From: JBOGUF01 sp050696075
GTDB taxonomy: Bacteria; Chloroflexota; Chloroflexia; Thermomicrobiales; UBA6265
Length of the DNA stretch: 48,446 nt
Direction: 5' to 3'
Assembly (NCBI GenBank): GCA_050696075.1
Contig: JBOGUF010000137.1
Location: 1-48,446 of the forward strand
Shown: positions 25,547 through 32,727 of the stretch, piece by piece
Layout: each line of letters begins with the position of its first letter
Position numbering within the stretch: the stretch's first letter is position 1
Notes under the pieces: model-generated
The model's input: the letters and a program-made list of their open reading frames with translations, nothing else
The model's database searches: none
Told to the model about the DNA's origin: nothing
Made by a program: the position numbers and the translations under genes

Positions 25547-26876
25547 GAAATCGCTCCTCTCCATCGACGAGCGTGAGCTGCACGCGCCCTCTCAGTTCCA
25601 TGCCCAACAACGGCGTGTTGGGGCTCTTCGTCTTGAGATTCTCGGGAGTTGGCTGCCAGCGCTCTCCAGGATCAAAGACCACGACATCGGCCGGAGAACC
25701 GACCTTTAACGTACCGAAGGGCATGCCTAAGAGACTTGCCGGCACGGTGCTCAGACGGTAGACAAGCTCGCTAAGGGGCAGATGACCGGCTCGCACAAAG
25801 CCGAGCATGAGCGGTAGCGCGAACTCTAGGCCGCTCATACCGAATGCCGCGTCCTGATAGGCTGAACCTTGCTTCTCCGGAACCGCGTGCGGCGCGTGAT
25901 CGGTGGCAACAACATCGAAGTCGCCGTCCTTGAGCGCGTTTAGAAGTTGCTGAGTATCGGACGCGGTCCGCAGCGGCGGATTGACCTTGGTATTCGGATC
26001 GGCGGGTGGCGCGGGATCGCCCGCGGGTTCGTCCACATTCAGGAGCGTTCGGTCTCCGGCGACCCATGCATCCGACATTGTCAGGTGGTGCGGCATGACC
26101 TCGGCCGTTACGCGCATTCCCGCGGACCTCGCTTGCCGCACAAAGTTGGCGCCGCGGCCCGTGCTGACGTGGCAAACGTGCAGCCACCCGCCGGTCAGCT
26201 TGGCCAAAAGTAGGTCCCGCGCGATGATGATTTCCTCGGCTTCGGCGGGACTACCCACGATGCCGAGCCGTCGCGACACCTCCCCTTCGTGCATCGCGCC
26301 GTGTGCTAGCGCCTTGTCCTCGCAGTGGACCATTATCGGTCGATTGAGGCGCGTGCTGGCTTCGAGCGCGCGCCGCATGATGGCGCTGTCCGCCGTGGTG
26401 TCGCCGTCGTCAGAAAAGCCGATCGCGCCCGCGGCCGCCAGCGCATCAAAATCAACTTCTTCCTCACCGTGGCGGCCGACAGTGATCGCCGCGATCGGAT
26501 AGACCCGCACGACGGCGTCCCGTTCGACGCGCTCGCGAAGATCACGCAGCGCCTCAACACTGTCGAGAGCGGGTCGGGTGTTTGGCATGCAGCAGATGGT
26601 AGTGAAACCGCCTGCCGACGCCGCCGCGGTTCCCGTCGCAACCGTTTCCTTTTCCTCGAAACCTGGCTCCCGCAAGTGTACGTGGAGATCAATGAGACCT
26701 GGCGCCACGACACATCCGCGCGCGTCGAAGACCTCCGCGCCCTTCACGGCGCCCAAGCCGCCGACCGACTCGATCCGGCCGTTTTGAATCACCACATCCG
26801 CGACCGCATCATGTCGCGTTGCCGGATCGACGACGCGCCCGCCGCGGATCAACCAGTTGCGCGTTCGTTCGGTCAT
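25539..26876 (-). CDS. pyrC: Dihydroorotase
   Basis: It closes carbamoyl aspartate to dihydroorotate. The 445-residue type I (PyrC2-like) amidohydrolase has the metal motif DLHVHLREPG (His65, His67), MVHCEDK, HVSTGRG, and the catalytic Asp in VVATDHAPHAVPEKQ. The frame is open further upstream to a GTG at 26996, but that part crosses the terminator hairpin and has no family similarity. ATG 26876 has GGAAG five bases upstream and overlaps the stop codon of the leader ORF as ATGA. It is the first structural gene of the pyr operon. Confidence 0.95.
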   Translation of the reverse strand: MTERTRNWLIRGGRVVDPATRHDAVADVVIQNGRIESVGGLGAVKGAEVFDARGCVVAPGLIDLHVHLREPGFEEKETVATGTAAASAGGFTTICCMPNTRPALDSVEALRDLRERVERDAVVRVYPIAAITVGRHGEEEVDFDALAAAGAIGFSDDGDTTADSAIMRRALEASTRLNRPIMVHCEDKALAHGAMHEGEVSRRLGIVGSPAEAEEIIIARDLLLAKLTGGWLHVCHVSTGRGANFVRQARSAGMRVTAEVMPHHLTMSDAWVAGDRTLLNVDEPAGDPAPPADPNTKVNPPLRTASDTQQLLNALKDGDFDVVATDHAPHAVPEKQGSAYQDAAFGMSGLEFALPLMLGFVRAGHLPLSELVYRLSTVPASLLGMPFGTLKVGSPADVVVFDPGERWQPTPENLKTKSPNTPLLGMELRGRVQLTLVDGEERFRA

Positions 26877-27001
26877 ATCCGCTTCCATCTCATGTCGTCT
26901 CGCGCACAAAAAAAGAGCCCCGAGGCCCACGATGGACCTGGAGGCGTACTGTACGCGGCGTTCAACTGTAGCGACCGCAACCCAAACCTCGACCACGTCA
27001 T
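26873..27001 (-). CDS. Putative pyr leader peptide ORF running through the attenuator
   Basis: An ATG-initiated ORF of 42 codons begins about ten bases after the predicted transcription start, behind a GGGGGG tract that could act as a weak ribosome site. It reads through the terminator hairpin (26917-26945) and its U-tract, and ends at TGA overlapping the pyrC ATG. A ribosome following the polymerase closely would stop the hairpin from forming, and finishing translation would deliver it to pyrC. The peptide starts MTWSRFGLRSLQLNAAYST and ends in RWKRI. No homologue was checked; it could be chance. Confidence 0.5.
   Translation of the reverse strand: MTWSRFGLRSLQLNAAYSTPPGPSWASGLFFCARDDMRWKRI
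26908..26945 (-). terminator. Intrinsic terminator (attenuator) in the pyr leader
   Basis: On the minus strand GCCTCCAGGTCCA and TGGGCCTCGGGGC pair over 13 positions with one C-C mismatch, two G-U pairs and a three-base loop. CTC and seven T follow. It lies between the promoter and pyrC, so it must be read through to express the operon. I saw no match to the PyrR-binding loop sequence. Confidence 0.8.
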
Positions 27002-27017
27002 CAGCGTCGACCCCCCG

Positions 27018-27047
27018 AGTATAGGCCGTTCAGCCTTCGACCGTCAA
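27018..27047 (-). promoter_or_regulatory. Sigma70-type promoter of the pyr operon
   Basis: TTGACG (-35, 27042-27047) and TATACT (-10, 27018-27023) are 18 bases apart on the minus strand, which places the start site near 27010 in a run of G. This is the only strong promoter seen before pyrC. Confidence 0.75.
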
Positions 27048-27140
27048 ACTTTGCGACTCTGTCGCACGCCCCTGCACGAGTCCGCCCTTGGCGAGGATCG
27101 AGACGACGTTTACGCTTTCACTTTGAATGTGATGGCCCAC

Positions 27141-27169
27141 GGACGCTCGGTCAATCCGGCCGAGCGTCC
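27141..27169. repeat. 10-bp perfect hairpin upstream of the phosphatase cassette
   Basis: GGACGCTCGG and CCGAGCGTCC are separated by nine bases. The hairpin lies between the pyr promoter and the divergent plus-strand cassette, about 35 bases before the first gene. It may be a regulatory site for the cassette; no U-tract follows. Confidence 0.5.
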
Positions 27170-27201
27170 GAGATACGGGCACTGCCCGATTGCGGATTGC
27201 T

Positions 27202-27912
27202 ATGTCTATCTACGACGGCTTACCGACAATTCACTCGTCGCTTCGACATCCGACCAACGGTGAGACAACGCTCTACCTGGTCCGGCATGGGCGCACTATG
27301 AGCAACGTGTCGCTGTTGCTGCACGGGCGAACGAACGTGCCCCTCGATTCGCTCGGCGTGCGACAGGCCCATCTGGTCGCTGAACGCATCGCGGACGAAG
27401 TGGGTTCCGTCGATGCCCTGTTGTCCAGCCCGCTAGCGCGCGCGCTAACGACCGCGCGGATTATCGGGGACCGGGTGGGCATCGAACCGGAGATTGTGCC
27501 GGGACTCATCGAGATGGACTTCGGCCTGCTCGAAGGCGTAACCATCGAGGTCATCCAACGGGATCACGCCGACATCGCGCTGAGTATGGCTGATCCCGAC
27601 AATCTCGACGCTGGCTGGCCGGAAGGTGAATCGCGGGTAGGTTTTCACAGTCGGGTGCTGGCCACCTTTCAGTCAATGCTGTCCGAGTATGCCACGCATT
27701 CGGTGGTGGTCGTTGCCCACGGCGGTGTCATCGGCTCGTTTCTCGCGCAGGTCCAGGGCCTTTCACCCAATAATCTTGTGGCCTACGATCTCTCGAACTG
27801 CGGCCTGACACATCTGACGATTACGCCCGATCACACCGCCGTTCATCTGCTCAACGATGTCCTTCATCTCGACGTCCTCTCCGGCCGAAGAGGCAGAAGG
27901 CTGATCGTATGA
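27202..27912 (+). CDS. Histidine phosphatase family protein
   Basis: A phosphoglycerate-mutase-like phosphatase of 236 residues. The catalytic LVRHGRT is at 26-32, LSSPLARALTTA gives the phosphate-pocket arginine, and VVVVAHGGVIGSFL has the second catalytic His. Relatives include broad-specificity phosphatases and alpha-ribazole phosphatase; the substrate cannot be told. Neither ATG 27202 nor TTG 27190 has a good ribosome site. The stop codon overlaps the next gene's start (ATGA), so the two are translationally coupled. Confidence 0.88.
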   Translation: MSIYDGLPTIHSSLRHPTNGETTLYLVRHGRTMSNVSLLLHGRTNVPLDSLGVRQAHLVAERIADEVGSVDALLSSPLARALTTARIIGDRVGIEPEIVPGLIEMDFGLLEGVTIEVIQRDHADIALSMADPDNLDAGWPEGESRVGFHSRVLATFQSMLSEYATHSVVVVAHGGVIGSFLAQVQGLSPNNLVAYDLSNCGLTHLTITPDHTAVHLLNDVLHLDVLSGRRGRRLIV

Positions 27913-28685
27913 CGTTGACCGTACTGGGAGGAAGCGCGGCCGGCGTCAATACCGGCGCCGGCTGCGCGGGATATCTCATCGACTCGGCTCTCGCGCAATT
28001 CGTGCTCGATCTCGGACCGGGCACCCTCCAGGAGTTGCGCAAGCACGCCGACTTTCGCCGGCTCGCGGGCATCGCCATCTCCCACCTGCACCTCGATCAC
28101 GTTCTCGATCTTGCTGCCCTGCGCTTCGCGCTTGCCTACAACCCGGACCCGCCGCCATCAAAGGTCCCGCTCTGGATGCCGCCGGACGGCGATGCGTTTC
28201 TGCGGCGGTTCGCCTGGGTCTTCGCCGAAGCATCGAAGCAGGCGGAGTTCTTTCACGATTACTTCGAAGTCAAGGAATACGACCCTTCGACCTCCGTGCC
28301 CATCGGCGACGCGGTGATCGAGTTCACACCGACGGTTCATTATGTGCCGTGCTGGGCTATGCGGCTCGCGATTCCCGGCTCAAGCGGTGATCTGTTCTAC
28401 ACCGCGGATACTGGGCCGGCCGCGAATCTCGTGTCCAGAGCGAAAGGCTGTGCCGTGGTCGTTGCCGAATCAACACTGCTCGAAGCGTCGCCAGAACCAT
28501 ACGAAGCGCGCGGTCATCTCACCGCGCGAGAGGCGGGAGCATTGGCGCGCGACGCCGGCGCGCGGACGCTCGTACTCACGCACATGTGGGAGGAACTTGA
28601 TTTTGCGGCATATCGGCACGAGGCGGAGCAAGTCTTCGATGGCCGGATCGTGCTTGCTCAACCCGGCGTGACCATCGAATGGTGA
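27909..28685 (+). CDS. MBL-fold metallo-hydrolase (RNase Z/BN-like)
   Basis: A metallo-beta-lactamase-fold hydrolase of 258 residues with HLHLDH at 59-64, LFYTADTGPA carrying the bridging Asp, GHLTAREAGALARDAG, and a late His in LVLTHMWEE. The layout fits the RNase Z/phosphodiesterase branch, but the flexible arm typical of tRNase Z is not evident, so a small-molecule phosphodiesterase is as likely. It overlaps the upstream phosphatase gene by four bases. Confidence 0.88.
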   Translation: MTLTVLGGSAAGVNTGAGCAGYLIDSALAQFVLDLGPGTLQELRKHADFRRLAGIAISHLHLDHVLDLAALRFALAYNPDPPPSKVPLWMPPDGDAFLRRFAWVFAEASKQAEFFHDYFEVKEYDPSTSVPIGDAVIEFTPTVHYVPCWAMRLAIPGSSGDLFYTADTGPAANLVSRAKGCAVVVAESTLLEASPEPYEARGHLTAREAGALARDAGARTLVLTHMWEELDFAAYRHEAEQVFDGRIVLAQPGVTIEW

Positions 28686-28701
28686 GCGCGAGGGGCCCGC
28701 G

Positions 28702-29610
28702 GTGACAAACACCTACCCCGCGGTCAACGAGGGTATTCACGTGTCGGTCGGACACGACACCGATACGACCGCGCTGACCGGCTGCACGGTCATCCTCTTC
28801 GATCGACCGGCCGTCGCGGCGGTGGACGTGCGGGGCGGCGCCCCTGGAACGAGAGAGACCGATCTCTTGGCCCCAGGGCGATTGGTTCGCCGCGCCGATG
28901 CCATCCTGTTGACCGGCGGCAGCGCGTTCGGACTCGCTGCCGCGGACGGCGTCATGCGGTTCTTGGCGGAAGGCGGGCGGGGCGTCCCAACTCGGGCAGG
29001 TCGTGTACCGATCGTGCCCAGCGCGGTCGTCTACGACCTCGCCGTGGGATCACCGAACTCGCCAGATGCCGCTTCCGGTCGACGCGCGTGCGAAAACGCT
29101 GTATCCCTATCTCGCACCGCTCGCGGTCAGGTGGGCGCGGGCGCCGGCGCCACGACCGGCAAGATTTCCGGAGCGGAGCCCTTCAAGCGGGGCGGCCTGG
29201 GCATCGGCACATGGACGTGGAGTGATGGGCTGGTCACCGCCGTCGCGGTGGTCAACGCCTTCGGTGAGGTGAAAGACAACCGGTGTAACGCGACGGAGCG
29301 CGTCGATGCATTGCAGTCAGTGTTCGCCGCTTCCAACTCCGTCGAGTACGGACGAGAATCGACGACACTCGCGGTCGTGCTGGTCGATGCGCCGGTCGAT
29401 CATTCGACGCTGGTGCTCTGTACGGTTGCGGCACACGACGCGATGGCGAGAACAATCGTGCCGTGCCATTCGATCTTTGACGGCGACGTCGCCTTTGCCG
29501 TTGCGATCCAGGACGCGGCAAGTGTCGCCCCCGCTGAAGCGCTGAGAATCGGCACAGCCGCCGGCATCGCCGTCGAACGGGCGATTCTCGACGCCGTCGC
29601 GAAAGAATGA
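28702..29610 (+). CDS. P1-family peptidase (DmpA-like, self-processing)
   Basis: An N-terminal-nucleophile peptidase of the DmpA/BapA (S58) group, about 302 residues. It starts EGIHVSVGHDTDTTALTGCT, has DVRGGAPGTRETDLL and LLTGGSAFGLAAADGVM, and the autocleavage/nucleophile site is probably the Ser in GRESTTLAVV. These enzymes cut off N-terminal amino acids, sometimes D- or beta-residues. The start is GTG with GAGGGG eight bases before. No signal peptide, so it is cytoplasmic. Its stop codon overlaps the next gene. Confidence 0.9.
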   Translation: MTNTYPAVNEGIHVSVGHDTDTTALTGCTVILFDRPAVAAVDVRGGAPGTRETDLLAPGRLVRRADAILLTGGSAFGLAAADGVMRFLAEGGRGVPTRAGRVPIVPSAVVYDLAVGSPNSPDAASGRRACENAVSLSRTARGQVGAGAGATTGKISGAEPFKRGGLGIGTWTWSDGLVTAVAVVNAFGEVKDNRCNATERVDALQSVFAASNSVEYGRESTTLAVVLVDAPVDHSTLVLCTVAAHDAMARTIVPCHSIFDGDVAFAVAIQDAASVAPAEALRIGTAAGIAVERAILDAVAKE

Positions 29611-30434
29611 CTATGACTCAACGGCTCAGCTTTGCCATTTCTACTCAAGCGAGCGCCTGGCAGGCGCTCGACTGGTGGCGAGAAGCTGGACGAGTTGCTG
29701 GCATATCGGCGCTCGATCTGGAGCTTTCTAATGTCCTCCGCCGGTACCGACTCGGCATCGATTCGTGGCGCGACGCGCTTCTGCGTCCGAAAGTGGCCAG
29801 CGTTTGGATTCGCGCCCACCAGATCGGCGCACGACGAAACGAGAAGGCCGAAGACGCGGTCGACCTCTCGGTCATCTGCCCACCGAATCGGATCGTCTGC
29901 GTCGCGCACGACGCCGTCGCCAACCCTGCCGGAAGTCTGGACGTCGCCGTCGCCAGTGCGGCCAGGTTGCGGGCGACACTCAACCCGTCAACGCGGGTGG
30001 CGTTGGCGATATCACCGATCAATCCTGACGGAGGACGCGAACATCTCGTCCGCCTTCAGGCATTGCGCCATCAAGCGGCCGAATGGGACGTTGATCTCGC
30101 GTTGGACTTGACCGGCAAACTCGACGAGACTTGGGAGGCTGAAGCAGCCATGTTACGGATCGCCAAACGCCTGGCGATCATTCGTCTGGCCTATCCTCCA
30201 CCGACTGCACCAGGGTCCGCTCAGTGGAAACTGGTCCGCCGTATCCTTTCGGCTGGATTCGACGTCGAGTTCTCTGGAGTGGTGGCGCTGTCGCCAAGCC
30301 TCCGCCCGTGGCGATTGGCCGGCGCCGGAGACGTCGCGCTCCAGTTACGACAATCGGTCGCCGAGCTGAGGTCTGACTTCCGCGCTCACTCGTCATCCGT
30401 CTACGAGTCCACGCGGCGGCGTGGTCCGGGCTGA
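29607..30434 (+). CDS. Protein of unknown function at the end of the phosphatase cassette
   Basis: About 275 residues with no motif I recognise. The alternating hydrophobic strand and helix pattern (LSFAISTQASAWQALDWW, ASVWIRAHQIG, DLSVICPPNRIVCVAH, RVALAISPINP, LALDLTG, LAIIRLAYPPP) would suit a TIM-barrel-like or sugar-isomerase-like fold. It lacks a signal peptide and membrane segments. Overlap by ATGA with the peptidase gene and good open-frame character argue that it is translated. The function is unknown. Confidence 0.75.
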   Translation: MTMTQRLSFAISTQASAWQALDWWREAGRVAGISALDLELSNVLRRYRLGIDSWRDALLRPKVASVWIRAHQIGARRNEKAEDAVDLSVICPPNRIVCVAHDAVANPAGSLDVAVASAARLRATLNPSTRVALAISPINPDGGREHLVRLQALRHQAAEWDVDLALDLTGKLDETWEAEAAMLRIAKRLAIIRLAYPPPTAPGSAQWKLVRRILSAGFDVEFSGVVALSPSLRPWRLAGAGDVALQLRQSVAELRSDFRAHSSSVYESTRRRGPG

Positions 30435-30447
30435 CGGCGGAAGTGCG

Positions 30448-30479
30448 CGCGGAGGTAGCCGAGATCGGCTACCTCCGCG
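30448..30479. terminator. Bidirectional 15-bp inverted repeat between convergent operons
   Basis: CGCGGAGGTAGCCGA and TCGGCTACCTCCGCG are perfectly inverted around GA. It lies between the last cassette gene and rpsI, whose transcripts converge. In the plus direction ACTTTT follows about ten bases on; in the minus direction no T-run follows, so termination could rely on the strong stem. Confidence 0.6.
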
Positions 30480-30522
30480 GAACGATCACTTTTCGAATGC
30501 GAACGGCAACGTAGTTTGGCGG

Positions 30523-30996
30523 CTACCGTTTCGTGTACTGCGGCGCCTTGCGGGCTCGCTTGAGACCGACCTTCTTCCGTTCCTTGACGCGCGCGTCTCG
30601 GGTGAGTAGCCGTTCCTTCTTGAGCGTCGCGCGCAGCTCTTCGTCGGAGCGAACCAGCGCTCGCGCGATTCCGTGCCGGACCGCGCCGGCCTGACCCGAG
30701 ATGCCGCCGCCGACGACCTTCACGATCGCGTCGTAGCGATCCAGCGTGCCGGTAAGCTGCAACGGTCGTTGAATCTGCGCTTGATGGATAACACGGCCGC
30801 CAAAATATTCGGGCGACGACTTGCCGTTGACCGTAATCACACCGGAACCGGGATAGAGTCGCACACGCGCCACTGCCGACTTGCGACGGCCCGTTCCGTA
30901 GTGATAGCGGGTCTTGGCGCCCTTGGTGGGCCGTTCCGCCTTTTCGACCTTTTCCGGCTTCTCAGCCGCATCTGTCACGTCCACTGTCTCTCCCAT
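30523..30996 (-). CDS. rpsI: 30S ribosomal protein S9
   Basis: The 157-residue protein has the conserved YGTGRRKSAVARVRL, HQAQIQRPLQLT, GGGISGQAGAVRHGIARAL and a basic tail ending APQYTKR that reaches the P site. Most S9 proteins have about 130 residues; the extra length is a charged, Lys/Glu-rich N-terminal extension of about 28 residues. It follows rplM, the normal partner, and ends the superoperon. Confidence 0.97.
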   Translation of the reverse strand: MGETVDVTDAAEKPEKVEKAERPTKGAKTRYHYGTGRRKSAVARVRLYPGSGVITVNGKSSPEYFGGRVIHQAQIQRPLQLTGTLDRYDAIVKVVGGGISGQAGAVRHGIARALVRSDEELRATLKKERLLTRDARVKERKKVGLKRARKAPQYTKR

Positions 30997-31029
30997 CTCG
31001 GATGCGATCCCGCTCGTACCAGCCGGGGA

Positions 31030-31464
31030 TTAGAGCGGCAGTTCCTTCGGTTTGTGGTTGGCGTGCGGATGGGCCGGTCCGGCATAGACCTTGAGCTTTT
31101 TGAACTGCTTCTCGCCTAGTACGTTATGCGGCAGCATGCCCCGCACCGCCGATTCGATGATCCGCTCCGGATGCCGCTTGCGCACGTCTCGCAGCATGAT
31201 CTTCTTAAAGCCGCCCGGATATCCGGAGTGCCGATAGTAGAACTTCTCGGTCTCTTTCTTCCCAGTGACCGCGATCTTGTCGGCATTGATGACGATGACA
31301 AAGTCGCCCATGTCCATGTGCGGCGCAAAGGTCGGCTTGTGCTTGCCGCGCAATGTCCGCGCAATCGCGGTCGCCAAGCGCCCGAGGGTCTTGCCTTCCG
31401 CGTCGACCACGTACCAGTCGTGTTTGGCCTCGCCCGATTTCGGCGAATAGGTTCGTCGCTCCAT
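31030..31464 (-). CDS. rplM: 50S ribosomal protein L13
   Basis: The 144 residues are the usual length. Seen: WYVVDAEGKTLGRLATAIA, HMDMGDFVIVINADKI, RHSGYPGGFKK, GMLPHNVLGEKQFKKLKVY. L13 binds 23S rRNA early in assembly. It lies in the usual truA-rplM-rpsI order. Confidence 0.97.
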   Translation of the reverse strand: MERRTYSPKSGEAKHDWYVVDAEGKTLGRLATAIARTLRGKHKPTFAPHMDMGDFVIVINADKIAVTGKKETEKFYYRHSGYPGGFKKIMLRDVRKRHPERIIESAVRGMLPHNVLGEKQFKKLKVYAGPAHPHANHKPKELPL

Positions 31465-31529
31465 CGTCGTCTTGCTCCCCGATCACCGCCCTCGGCAGTC
31501 GCCTGGGCAAAGAGGCTTCATTCCGTGTT

Positions 31530-32378
31530 TCAAGTAGAGGGCGGCGAATCGTCGCCATACCCCACCCGCCAAAGGATCAATCCGTGCGGCGGCGCGGTCA
31601 TCCCAGCCTGCCGTCGATCCCGAGCCGCTAAAAGCGCTTCGATCCAGTCCAGACCGCGCGACCCGCGCCCGATCTCAACCAGCGCGCCGGCGACGTTACG
31701 CACCATCCGCGGCAAAAACGCATCGGCGACGATGCGAAGCTCGAAGAGTGTTCCGTCTTCTACGTCCGCCTCCCACCATGGATCCAGTCGATGAATCTCC
31801 GCGGAGTAGACCAGCCGGACCGTTCCTCGCGGCGCGTGCCGCCGTTCCGACCACGGCACCCCTTCGCCGCCACTGGCGAAGGCGGCAAAATCGTGCTCGC
31901 CTACCAGACCACTGCAGGCTCGTCGCATCGCCTCGACGTCGATACGCCCTGTGACCCGCCAAACAACATCTCGTGCAAGCGGTGCGCGCGTGCCCGTCCA
32001 CATGCGGTAGCGATACTCTCGCCAGCGTGCGTCGTAGCGCGCATGAAATGCATCGTCAATGCGTTCGATTCGGCAAATCGCCACGTCCTCTGGGAGGATC
32101 GCATTGAGTGCCCGCGCAATCGTCGCCGCCGCCAATGCTGGCTGCCGGTCCGCGACGCTGACGACCTGACCCGCGGCGTGAACACCGCGATCCGTCCTGC
32201 CGGCAAACGTGGCACGCTCTTTGGTTCCATAGACGCGCGCAATCGCGTCCTCCAACACCTCCTGCACCGTCCGCTGTCCGGATTGGACCTGGGAGCCGGC
32301 GAATCCCGCGCCATCATAGGCAACGGTCAACTTCAGCGTCGCCGGTGTTACCGGACCAGACGCCTCGTTACTCGACAA
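31530..32378 (-). CDS. truA: tRNA pseudouridine(38-40) synthase
   Basis: It modifies uridines 38-40 of the tRNA anticodon arm. The catalytic Asp is in FAGRTDRGVHA. LNAILPEDVAI, FHARYDARWREYRYR and FLPRMVRNVAGALVEIG are typical. The 282 residues are slightly more than the usual 250-270. The start is an in-frame TTG that overlaps the end of rplQ by 11 bases; there is no clear ribosome site, so translation may be coupled to rplQ. Confidence 0.93.
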   Translation of the reverse strand: MSSNEASGPVTPATLKLTVAYDGAGFAGSQVQSGQRTVQEVLEDAIARVYGTKERATFAGRTDRGVHAAGQVVSVADRQPALAAATIARALNAILPEDVAICRIERIDDAFHARYDARWREYRYRMWTGTRAPLARDVVWRVTGRIDVEAMRRACSGLVGEHDFAAFASGGEGVPWSERRHAPRGTVRLVYSAEIHRLDPWWEADVEDGTLFELRIVADAFLPRMVRNVAGALVEIGRGSRGLDWIEALLAARDRRQAGMTAPPHGLILWRVGYGDDSPPST

Positions 32379-32721
32379 ATTCGATCAGTGCCAGCGGCGC
32401 GGCATCACCCTTGCGCGGTCCGAGCTTGGATATCCGCGTGTAGCCTCCGGGCGTCGACTCGTACCGCGGTGCGATGACCTCAAAGAGCTTCGCCGTCGCT
32501 AACTCGTGATCAATGCGCGACATGACCAACTTCCGATGGTGACGTGAGTCCTCACGGGCGGTTGTGACCAGCTTTTCAACGACGCCGCGCAGCTCTTTGG
32601 CCTTGGCTTCGGTCGTCGTGATCCGCTCATGCAAGATCATTGAGATCGCCAGCTGCCGTAACAGCGCGCGTCGTTGGGCCGGATTGCGCCCGAACTTGCG
32701 CCCCGCCTTCCGGTGCCTCAT
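32368..32721 (-). CDS. rplQ: 50S ribosomal protein L17
   Basis: A 117-residue protein starting MRHRKAGRKFGRNPAQRRAL with LAISMILHERITTTEAKAKE and the C-terminal GGYTRISKLGPRKGDAAP, all standard for L17. It follows rpoA by six bases, as in most bacteria. Confidence 0.97.
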   Translation of the reverse strand: MRHRKAGRKFGRNPAQRRALLRQLAISMILHERITTTEAKAKELRGVVEKLVTTAREDSRHHRKLVMSRIDHELATAKLFEVIAPRYESTPGGYTRISKLGPRKGDAAPLALIEFVE

Positions 32722-32727
32722 CGGACT

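Noticed and set aside
26877..26996. Extended pyrC start at GTG 26996
   Set aside because: The frame is open, but the extra 40 residues run through the terminator hairpin, have no ribosome site and no dihydroorotase character. ATG 26876 has GGAAG.
26908..27010. PyrR-dependent attenuator
   Set aside because: I looked for the PyrR-binding loop sequence and an alternative antiterminator stem in the leader and saw neither. A covariance search could still find a diverged site.
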